Below are positions 1 through 5,476 of a stretch of DNA of 6,527 nt, piece by piece. Both the position numbers and the translations under genes were made by a program. Location of the stretch: contig ONXY01000138.1 in NCBI GenBank assembly GCA_900321945.1, forward strand, positions 1 through 6,527, written 5' to 3'. The notes below the pieces were generated by a model. That model was not told the origin of the DNA, ran no database searches, and saw nothing but the letters and a program-made list of their open reading frames with translations. The stretch is from an uncultured Eubacteriales bacterium (GTDB lineage: Bacteria > Bacillota_A > Clostridia > Christensenellales > Aristaeellaceae). Positions within the stretch are counted from its first letter, which is position 1. Each line of letters begins with the position of its first letter.

Positions 1-1574
1 TCGCCGGAAACCCAGATTTCCTCCGTCTGCGGAAGCTTCGTATAATTCGCCTGCACATAAGCGTCGAAATCCGGCGCGTATTCCCGGAATGCCTGTCCCC
101 AGCTTATTTCGTCCCCGTTGTAGATCAGGATGCGGGGATTGCGCCGAATGGACTCCATCGCCCGGTCTCCCCACATCTCATAGAAATACGGATAGCTGAG
201 AGCGCCGCAGGCGTCCTCCGGAATCAGCTCCAGGTCCATGACGTCCAGGCTGCTGACAGGCTGGTTGCAGGCGTAGACCGTATCGTCCGGATCGGTCAGC
301 AGGTCCAGGATCTGTTCCTCGCAGCGCAGATTCCTGTCAAGCAGAATCTGAGGATACAGCAGGTTGTACCCGGCCCACACCACGAAATTCACCAGCATGA
401 GGGCCGCCAGCACTCCGGCGGTTCCCGTGAAAGCCCAGCGCATCCGCCCGCGGTCCCGGCACAGCCGTGCCGCCCGCCCCGCCAGCAGGGCAAGCGCCCC
501 CGCCGCCTGAGCATAGTAAGCCATGGCGTGAAAGCCTTCAAAGTCCCGGATACCGCCGTAAACCGCCGCCAGAAACGTCAGGAGGCCCGCCGCCGGGGAT
601 TTTTTACCGATCAGTACGCAGAAGACCGCAAGGCCGGCAGCGGCCAGCAGATACATCAGGCCCGGCCACGGAGCGGATCCGAGATTCCGGGCCGCGTTCA
701 GCAGATACCGGCCGTACAGCCATACCGTTTCCCAGACGACGCGCACGGGATCGCTTCCGAAACCGCTGATATACTTGGAATAATGCTCGGTGATAATCTC
801 ATAGACTCCGGAAATGCAGTTCCCCACATTCCCGGTCGCGGCATACCATCCCAGCAGCAGGGCAAAGGGCAGCAGACAGACAATGATGAGGCGGGCGTTC
901 TGCCGGAACAGCGTGCCTTCCTTTCCCGCTCCGGCCGGGACTCCGTATTTTCTGCCATGGAGCCACGCCGTCAGCTGAACGGTCACCATCGCAAGGAAAT
1001 AGCAGAAAACGGCGTACGCGGACGCAAAGGAGGATCCCAGGCTAAGCACGATACCCAGGGAGACCATGACCGCGCAGGACAGGGAGATTTCTTTCGTCTC
1101 CGTGTAGCGCACCAGCTCCAGCAGGATCAGCAGGAGCCCGATCCCCTGCCAGTGGTCCGAAAGCATGGTAGTGCCCAGATACTGGGTTCTCAGCATGAAC
1201 AGATACAGAAGCGGCATGCCGAAGAGCGAAACCGGATGGAACGTCTTCCTGTGGCGCAGATAGACGCTTTCCCAGAGAACGGCCAGCAGCACGTACGTCC
1301 CGAGGCGGAACTGAAACACCGTCCGCGCCCCGCACAGAGCGGCCAGCGCAACGAAATAGTAGGAAAAGGGCATATGCTGGGACAGGAAGGACTGATAGAT
1401 GTCACGGCCCTTTACGATATGATAGGCCCCGTAGAACACGTCCTGCTCGTCCGTAAAATAGGGATCGCTGAGAAGTGAAAAGTACAGAAAAAACACGAAA
1501 AAGAAATAAATCACCGGCAGCGCTCTGTTCAGAAACGCCGGAAAATTTTTCCCGTTCCTTCCGGTTTGTTTCAT
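1..1574 (-). CDS. GT-C family (PMT_2/ArnT-like) membrane glycosyltransferase, C-terminus cut by window edge
   Basis: The frame is open for 524 codons from the ATG at 1574-1572 to the left edge with no stop, so the C-terminus is missing. A hydrophobic N-terminal segment (about residues 18-36) is followed by a first extracytoplasmic loop with the GT-C signature: TDEQD at 41-45, KGRDIY at 55-60 and HMPFSYYF at 67-74. In PMT_2/ArnT-type enzymes the early acidic pair binds the metal and sugar-phosphate donor, and the H-x-P stretch is typical. Many further membrane segments follow up to about residue 405. After that comes a soluble, probably extracytoplasmic, region. The family moves a sugar from a polyprenyl-phosphate carrier to an acceptor outside the membrane. 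GGAGG at 1589-1585, 10 nt upstream, supports the start. The gene has its own promoter. Donor and acceptor cannot be read from the sequence. Membership of the GT-C superfamily is fairly safe; the exact family (GT39, GT83 or other) is not. Confidence 0.8.
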   Translation of the reverse strand, partial: MKQTGRNGKNFPAFLNRALPVIYFFFVFFLYFSLLSDPYFTDEQDVFYGAYHIVKGRDIYQSFLSQHMPFSYYFVALAALCGARTVFQFRLGTYVLLAVLWESVYLRHRKTFHPVSLFGMPLLYLFMLRTQYLGTTMLSDHWQGIGLLLILLELVRYTETKEISLSCAVMVSLGIVLSLGSSFASAYAVFCYFLAMVTVQLTAWLHGRKYGVPAGAGKEGTLFRQNARLIIVCLLPFALLLGWYAATGNVGNCISGVYEIITEHYSKYISGFGSDPVRVVWETVWLYGRYLLNAARNLGSAPWPGLMYLLAAAGLAVFCVLIGKKSPAAGLLTFLAAVYGGIRDFEGFHAMAYYAQAAGALALLAGRAARLCRDRGRMRWAFTGTAGVLAALMLVNFVVWAGYNLLYPQILLDRNLRCEEQILDLLTDPDDTVYACNQPVSSLDVMDLELIPEDACGALSYPYFYEMWGDRAMESIRRNPRILIYNGDEISWGQAFREYAPDFDAYVQANYTKLPQTEEIWVSG

Positions 1575-1659
1575 GACACCTGTACCTCCCAGCGTCCTGC
1601 GCGCTCTCCGGAACCCCGCCGGACGTTCCCGGGAAGCCGGCCCGCGGAACCCGCGGATT
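1575..1659 (-). other. Structured 5' leader of the GT-C gene
   Basis: The predicted transcript has about 85 untranslated bases before the ATG at 1574. The leader is very GC-rich and self-complementary. It holds a tandem CCGCGGG repeat, the palindrome TTCCCGGGAA framed by GCCGG and CCGGC arms, and a CGTCC/GGACG pair close to the ribosome binding site GGAGG (1589-1585). I do not recognise a riboswitch or T-box consensus. The structure may only reflect base composition, or it may limit translation. Confidence 0.4.
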
Positions 1660-1665
1660 TTGTTT

Positions 1666-1695
1666 ATTATACTACTATATATGGTGTTAATGCAA
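1666..1695 (-). promoter_or_regulatory. Sigma-A type promoter for the left GT-C gene
   Basis: On the minus strand, TTGCAT (1695-1690) and a perfect TATAAT (1671-1666) are separated by 18 nt. The -10 box equals consensus; the -35 matches TTGACA at 4 of 6 positions. The spacer is AT-rich in an otherwise GC-rich region. The predicted transcription start is near 1659, just after the terminator-like hairpin of the previous gene and before the GT-C gene. Position, orientation and sequence all fit a real promoter. Confidence 0.8.
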
Positions 1696-1723
1696 CCCTG
1701 TCCCCCCATCCGGCCGGGTATGG

Positions 1724-1778
1724 AAAAGGCGCCGGCCGGATGCCGGTTCTGTTTCCGGCGTTCCGGGCCCGGCGCCTT
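1724..1778 (-). terminator. Rho-independent-like terminator after the aminotransferase gene
   Basis: Perfect 10-bp arms at 1778-1769 and 1735-1726 (AAGGCGCCGG / CCGGCGCCTT) are extended inwards by two further paired blocks: 1766-1762 with 1740-1736, and 1759-1755 with 1746-1742. An 8-nt loop closes them. On the minus strand the hairpin runs into TTTT. It lies about 30 bases after the aminotransferase stop and before the next promoter. The T run is short and the stem is bulged, so efficiency is uncertain. A smaller 6-bp hairpin (1806-1786) directly follows the stop codon. Confidence 0.65.
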
Positions 1779-1806
1779 CGAATCCGTCCGGAAGCCCGGC
1801 CCGGAC

Positions 1807-2904
1807 TCAGAACCGGTTCAGCGCGTCGATTACGTATGTGATCTGCTCCTCCGTCAGGCCCGGGTACAGAGGAATGCTCAGCTCCGTTCCCGCCAGCTCC
1901 TCCGCCGCCGGGAAATCCCCGCGGCGGTATCCCAGATCCGCATAGGCCTTCTGCAGGTGTACGGGTACGGGATAATGAATCAGGCAGTGAATCCCCGCCT
2001 CCTCCAGATATGCCTGCAGGGCGTCCCGTTCCCGGGTAAACACGGGAAAAATATGATAGACGTTTCCTTCGTCCTTTTTCAGCAGGCGTATCTTTCCGTT
2101 CCGGATTTCCCTCTCGTATACGCCGGCGATGCGCCGCCGTTCCGCGGTCCACTCCTCAAGGAAGGGCAGCTTCGCGCTCAGCACCGCGGCCTGCAGCTCG
2201 TCCAGCCGTGAATTGACGCCCGCCAGATCGTGATGGTATTTCCGGACGGACCCGTAATTGCCCAGAGCCCGGACTTTCCCGGCGAGATCCGGATCGTCCG
2301 TCACCACCGCGCCGGCGTCTCCGAAAGCGCCCAGGTTTTTCCCCGGATAAAAGGAAAACCCGGCCGCCAGGCCGAACGCGCCGGCCTTTCTCCCATGCCG
2401 CGCGGCCCCGTGGGCCTGCGCCGCGTCCTCGACCAGAATCAGATTCCGTTCCCGGGCCAGCGCCGCGAATCCTTCCATATCCGCCGGCCGTCCGTAAAGA
2501 TGGACGGGCATGACCGCCTTCGTCTTTTCCGTAATATGCTTCGCGGCTTCCTCCGGCGTGATCAGCGCCGTTTCCGGATCCGGATCCACCAGCACCGGCC
2601 TGGCTCCGGCGTAGGAAACGGCCAGAGCGCTCGCGATAAACGTGTTTGCGGGAACCAGCACCTCGTCCCCTTTTCCGATCCCGGCTGCCTGCAGAATCAG
2701 CCGGAGCGCGTCCAGCCCGTTTCCGGTGCCGACGCAGAAACGGACTCCGCAGTATTCGGCGAACGCCTTTTCAAAAGCCCTGTCTTCCTCCCCGCCGATA
2801 AACCATTCCCGGTTCGTCACCCGTTTCCACGCCGCGTCCAGCGCGGGACGGAGAGGTTCGTGCATTTTTCTGAAATCCGCATAGAATATTTCCATTCCGC
2901 TCAC
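1807..2904 (-). CDS. DegT/DnrJ/EryC1/StrS aminotransferase, probably dTDP-3-keto-6-deoxyhexose 3-aminotransferase (FdtB/QdtB-like)
   Basis: The product is a 365-residue PLP-dependent sugar aminotransferase of normal family length. It should transfer an amino group, usually from glutamate, to C3 of the keto sugar made by the neighbouring ketoisomerase, in the cytoplasm. With the GTG start as residue 1, family landmarks are TGNGLDAL at 60-67 (cofactor phosphate region), VPANTFIASALA at 84-95, VEDAAQAHGA at 158-167 (D160 and Q163 contact the pyridine ring), SFYPGKNLGAFGDAG at 184-198 with Schiff-base lysine K189, and the NSRLDELQAAVL motif. The GTG at 2904-2902 is preferred because GGAGG at 2916-2912 sits 7 nt upstream and the GTGA overlaps the stop of the preceding gene. 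An ATG at 2895-2893 would lose three residues but is 16 nt from that site. The frame is open further upstream, but that stretch is the preceding gene out of frame. Family is certain; the substrate is inferred from the neighbour. Confidence 0.93.
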   Translation of the reverse strand: MSGMEIFYADFRKMHEPLRPALDAAWKRVTNREWFIGGEEDRAFEKAFAEYCGVRFCVGTGNGLDALRLILQAAGIGKGDEVLVPANTFIASALAVSYAGARPVLVDPDPETALITPEEAAKHITEKTKAVMPVHLYGRPADMEGFAALARERNLILVEDAAQAHGAARHGRKAGAFGLAAGFSFYPGKNLGAFGDAGAVVTDDPDLAGKVRALGNYGSVRKYHHDLAGVNSRLDELQAAVLSAKLPFLEEWTAERRRIAGVYEREIRNGKIRLLKKDEGNVYHIFPVFTRERDALQAYLEEAGIHCLIHYPVPVHLQKAYADLGYRRGDFPAAEELAGTELSIPLYPGLTEEQITYVIDALNRF

Positions 2905-3320
2905 GTCCGCGCCTCCCGGCCGGCTTCCCCGGCATATTTCAGAAAATCGTCGTAGTTCCGGATGTAATCCGATTCGTCGTACAGCTGATCCGCCAGCACC
3001 ATCAGCACCGCGTCCCCGGAAAAATCGGACATGACCCGCCAGATCCCGGGGTTGATGTACAGCCCCTTGTTCGGCCGGTCCAGGAGTACGGTCTCCTTTT
3101 CCCTTCCGTCGTCCAGCAGGATTCTGCAGCTTCCCCGGACGCAGATCAGCACCTGCCTCAGCGTCCTGTGGGCGTGAAAGCCCCGGCTGACGCCGGGCTG
3201 GGTGTTGTACATGAAGTAGCATCTGCGGATGTCAAAAGGAATATTCCGGTTCTCCTCCAGGGCAATCAGAATGCCCCGCTCGTCCCCGTGCTCCTCAAAA
3301 TCAAAAGTGACAATCTCCAC
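2901..3320 (-). CDS. FdtA/QdtA-family cupin: dTDP-4-keto-6-deoxyglucose 3,4-ketoisomerase
   Basis: This 139-residue single-domain cupin has the length and motifs of FdtA/QdtA enzymes. These move the keto group of dTDP-4-keto-6-deoxyglucose from C4 to C3, giving the substrate for a 3-aminotransferase. Visible landmarks are DERG at 13-16, EENRNIPFDIRR at 22-33, GFHAH at 47-51 (the active-site His pair H49 and H51), RQVLICVRGSC at 55-65, GLYINPGIW at 86-94 and the C-terminal YDESDYIRNYDDF. The start is GTG (3320-3318) with AGGAGG at 3331-3326, 5 nt away. The stop overlaps the aminotransferase start by 4 nt, so the two are probably translationally coupled. R15 looks FdtA-like (galacto product) while R95 looks QdtA-like (gluco product), so I do not choose between the names. 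Function is well supported; product stereochemistry is open. Confidence 0.92.
   Translation of the reverse strand: MEIVTFDFEEHGDERGILIALEENRNIPFDIRRCYFMYNTQPGVSRGFHAHRTLRQVLICVRGSCRILLDDGREKETVLLDRPNKGLYINPGIWRVMSDFSGDAVLMVLADQLYDESDYIRNYDDFLKYAGEAGREART
2912..2916 (-). promoter_or_regulatory. Ribosome binding site fixing the GTG start of the aminotransferase
   Basis: GGAGG on the minus strand lies inside the end of the ketoisomerase gene, 7 nt before GTG at 2904. The alternative ATG at 2895 would be 16 nt away, which is too far, so this site decides for the GTG start and a 4-nt gene overlap. Confidence 0.7.
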
Positions 3321-3325
3321 GCGGC

Positions 3326-3331
3326 CCTCCT
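3326..3331 (-). promoter_or_regulatory. Ribosome binding site of the ketoisomerase gene
   Basis: AGGAGG on the minus strand lies 5 nt before the GTG at 3320-3318. It sits in the 39-nt gap after the gtrA-like stop. No promoter or terminator is visible in that gap, so readthrough from the upstream genes is likely. Confidence 0.7.
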
Positions 3332-3359
3332 GTGAAACGCTCCGGAATCCGGAAACGGA

Positions 3360-3797
3360 TCAGTCTTTCTTCTTTCGGAATACCAGCAGCTTGCTGAGAA
3401 CGTAGTTGGCGATAATGATGATCACCTGCGCCGCCAGCTTCACGGCCTTGTCGTTCAGCCCCATTACCGAGACGCCCAGCCCCATGATTCCCATCTCCAT
3501 GCCCAGCGTGGCCAGCCGGGAGAGCAGGAATTTCCCCGCCTCCAGCAGACGGTTTTTTTCCTTGCTGAAAAACACATACCGCCTGTTGGCAAAATACGCG
3601 AAGGTCACGGCGCAGATCCAGGAAATCACCGTGGCGGTCTGCAGTTCCAGAGGAACCTCCGGATTCAGGACGGTCTTTACGCAGAGCCAGTAGCTGATCA
3701 GGCTCACCGCGGTGGTCAGTCCTCCGACGATCAGATAGTTGATCTGCTCCCGGTATTTCCGGTATACCGCCTTCCCCTTTTCCCAGATCTCCTTCAA
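3360..3797 (-). CDS. GtrA family membrane protein (putative polyprenyl-phosphate-sugar flippase or partner)
   Basis: The product is a 145-residue protein with four predicted membrane segments (about 20-42, 54-74, 90-112 and 118-139). The two halves end in similar hydrophobic-aromatic motifs, FANRRYVF (69-76) and YVLSKLLVF (132-140), as expected of the GtrA fold. A charged N-terminus with many Lys and Arg precedes the first segment. GtrA proteins are thought to help translocate undecaprenyl-phosphate-linked sugars and act with a cytoplasmic GtrB-like glycosyltransferase; none is in this window. The frame is open upstream to 4256, but that part is the preceding gene out of frame. The only start codon close to the AGGAGG at 3814-3809 is TTG at 3797-3795, 11 nt away, and it gives a normal family length. 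A structured 92-nt gap separates it from the GT-C gene upstream; 39 nt separate it from the ketoisomerase gene downstream. Confidence 0.88.
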   Translation of the reverse strand: MKEIWEKGKAVYRKYREQINYLIVGGLTTAVSLISYWLCVKTVLNPEVPLELQTATVISWICAVTFAYFANRRYVFFSKEKNRLLEAGKFLLSRLATLGMEMGIMGLGVSVMGLNDKAVKLAAQVIIIIANYVLSKLLVFRKKKD

Positions 3798-3808
3798 AAC
3801 GGATTCTG

Positions 3809-3814
3809 CCTCCT
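3809..3814 (-). promoter_or_regulatory. Ribosome binding site fixing the TTG start of the gtrA-like gene
   Basis: AGGAGG on the minus strand lies 11 nt before TTG 3797-3795. No other ATG, GTG or TTG in this frame lies at usable distance. The spacing is longer than usual and is the same as that of the upstream GT-C gene. Confidence 0.6.
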
Positions 3815-3847
3815 TTATCTTACCCTGTTTTTGTCCTTTCCGCAAGA

Positions 3848-3899
3848 AACCGGCGGAAACGGAACCCGCGCGCCTCTTCCGCCCGCCGGTTAACCGGCG
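3848..3899 (-). repeat. Inverted repeats at the end of the GT-C gene, possible attenuator or weak terminator
   Basis: Two overlapping inverted repeats occur. First, a perfect 16-bp palindrome CGCCGGTTAACCGGCG at 3884-3899 carries the stop codon of the GT-C gene in its centre. Second, 9-bp arms at 3891-3883 and 3856-3848 (AACCGGCGG / CCGCCGGTT) enclose 26 nt, with an inner CGGAA/TTCCG pairing. The minus-strand transcript then continues TCTTG, a poor T tract. The two pairings share bases and are mutually exclusive. They may trim expression between the GT-C and gtrA-like genes, or protect the 3' end of the upstream message. Confidence 0.45.
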
Positions 3900-5404
3900 A
3901 GGCCGAAGGTGATCGTCCTGCAGATCTCCGCGAGCGCTCCCGGGAAATAATCCGTATAGCTGAGGTCGTCCGGGACCAGAAAAACCAGCGCGGTCAGCAG
4001 CACGCAGAAGAACGCCGCGAGGCAGGTTTTCCGGCTCGCCGCGCGGGCGTCCTCCCCCGCTTCGGTGATCGTCCCGATCGCGATAAAGGCGCCCACGCTC
4101 AGCAGCCAGAGATAATCGCTTTTGTACCGTTCCCATATCACCTGCGCCCCGATCACCTGTACCGTGGAGATCAGGAGCACGGAAACGGCCAGCGTCAGGG
4201 AAAAGGTATACAGATCCTGTTTCCTCAGCTCGGCGCCGGTCTTTTTCCGCAGGCATGAAAACGCGTACAGCAGCAGCGGGCAGCAGGTCACGGCGCCTGT
4301 TCCGACGCTCAGGAAAGGGAACGCCGCGTCCGCCTTCGGCGCGGCGAACAGGTTGTTGAAGTTCCCCGCCAGCGCCCTGAACAGGTTTCCCGGATCCAGA
4401 AGGCCCGGCGTCTTCGTCTGGTCCACGACGGTCAGCTGGTAGGTCTGTCCGAATTCAAAAGGATTCTCAAAGCGCACGTAATTGTATGTCATCAGCGCCG
4501 CCGCCGTAACGATATAGGGGGATGCCGCCAGCAGCAGCCTGCCCGCCAGTCCCGCGGTCATCCTCCTTCCGCGCAGGAAGTGAATCAGCAGGGGAATCAC
4601 CAGCAGATTCGCCAGCGCCAGCGGAGGCCGGCAGCCGAAGGTCAGCGCGCCGCACACGGACCCCAGGAAAGCCAGCCGGATGGCCGACTTTTCCGCCCTT
4701 TCCTCCCAGACCGCTCTTGAAAAAAAATACAGGCTCCAGATTTCCAGAAACATGCCGCAGGACACAGCCGTCTGATACAGGGCCGGAAATTTGGACACAT
4801 AGACGGTTGAAACCAGCGAAAACGCCGTCAGCAGGCACGCCAGCTGACCCAGGGTCATCTTCCGGAACCGGTTCCGCGACAGCCGGAGGAAGAACGCCGC
4901 AAGCCCCAGAATGAACAGCCCCGTAAACAGCCGGGTTGCGTGAAGGGTCGCGGGCGCGTGCCCCGTCAGCAGCCGGTAAGGCATAAAGACGAGCAGAATC
5001 GGGACCACGCCGAAATACATATAAAAATGTCCCTTATAGTACGACCAGTCCCAGGGCACGTCCGCGCCGGCAGCCATCCGCGCCTCCGGGTCGTATGGAT
5101 TCTCCAGCTCCAGGAAAGCCGGATCCGTTTCACCGACATAATCGATATGGCCCTGGAGCATGAACTCCGTCATCAGTTCATACGCGTTCCGGTGGCGCGG
5201 CATCATCCCGTTCCAGATCGGCGAAAGCGTCATCAGAAAAGCGGTCAGCACGATCAGCGCCAGAACCAGGCACGCCAGGGCCAGAATCTGTTTCCGGCTC
5301 AGCGCCGTTACAGGTATTTTGTGCAGAGAAGAGCCGGGACGTATCAGAAAGAGCGTCCCTCCGGTCAGCGCCCAGAAAAGAATTCCTCCCAGACTGAACT
5401 CCAA
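3890..5404 (-). CDS. Polytopic membrane protein, GT-C-like putative glycosyltransferase
   Basis: This 504-residue protein has about ten to twelve hydrophobic segments, beginning at residues 4-21 and 40-60. A long extracytoplasmic loop after the second segment holds ENPYDPEAR (101-109) and YYKGHFYMYFGVVP (122-135). Later landmarks are CRPPLALAN (258-266), ENPFEFGQTYQL (313-324), a FNNLF loop (349-353) and ERYKSDYLW (425-433). I recall this pattern from uncharacterised clostridial membrane proteins near surface-polysaccharide genes. The topology and acidic loop resemble GT-C enzymes that use polyprenyl-phosphate sugars, but the canonical early DE/DD pair is not obvious, so the reaction is inference. 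The start is TTG (5404-5402) with AGGAG at 5420-5416, 11 nt away; it retains the first membrane segment, and the next internal Met (58) would lose it. The stop TAA lies inside a palindrome. The gene is followed by the gtrA-like and amino-sugar genes in the same direction. Confidence 0.8.
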   Translation of the reverse strand: MEFSLGGILFWALTGGTLFLIRPGSSLHKIPVTALSRKQILALACLVLALIVLTAFLMTLSPIWNGMMPRHRNAYELMTEFMLQGHIDYVGETDPAFLELENPYDPEARMAAGADVPWDWSYYKGHFYMYFGVVPILLVFMPYRLLTGHAPATLHATRLFTGLFILGLAAFFLRLSRNRFRKMTLGQLACLLTAFSLVSTVYVSKFPALYQTAVSCGMFLEIWSLYFFSRAVWEERAEKSAIRLAFLGSVCGALTFGCRPPLALANLLVIPLLIHFLRGRRMTAGLAGRLLLAASPYIVTAAALMTYNYVRFENPFEFGQTYQLTVVDQTKTPGLLDPGNLFRALAGNFNNLFAAPKADAAFPFLSVGTGAVTCCPLLLYAFSCLRKKTGAELRKQDLYTFSLTLAVSVLLISTVQVIGAQVIWERYKSDYLWLLSVGAFIAIGTITEAGEDARAASRKTCLAAFFCVLLTALVFLVPDDLSYTDYFPGALAEICRTITFGLAG

Positions 5405-5415
5405 GGAAACGCACT

Positions 5416-5420
5416 CTCCT
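5416..5420 (-). promoter_or_regulatory. Ribosome binding site of the GT-C-like gene
   Basis: AGGAG (within AAAAGGAGAG) on the minus strand lies 11 nt before TTG 5404-5402. A nearer GTG at 5414 is out of frame. It lies in the 72-nt gap after the unrecognised gene; I see no convincing terminator or promoter in that gap. Confidence 0.55.
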
Positions 5421-5476
5421 TTTCTGTGTCAGGCGGAGTACGGCGCCGGCCTCCCCGGCTTCCGTTCCGTGAAAAG

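Noticed and set aside
528..1478. 316-codon plus-strand open frame
   Set aside because: It is fully antisense to the GT-C gene at 1-1574, whose protein has clear family motifs; the plus-strand product is low in hydrophobic order and rich in Arg and Gln.
1573..2955. Plus-strand open frames at 1573-2211 and 2230-2955
   Set aside because: They are antisense to the aminotransferase gene and the promoter and terminator region, with no recognisable protein features.
2905..3222. N-terminal extension of the aminotransferase frame to an ATG at 3222
   Set aside because: The extra residues are the ketoisomerase gene read out of frame and lack family similarity; the GTG at 2904 has an ideal ribosome binding site.
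3817..3845. Possible promoter TTGCGG (3845-3840), 17 nt, TAAGAT (3822-3817) before the gtrA-like gene
   Set aside because: Both boxes are weak, and transcription would begin near 3810, inside the ribosome binding site, so it is probably chance.
3798..4256. N-terminal extension of the gtrA-like frame to an ATG at 4256
   Set aside because: The extension reads the end of the GT-C-like gene in another frame and would triple the distance to the first membrane segment; TTG 3797 gives normal GtrA length.
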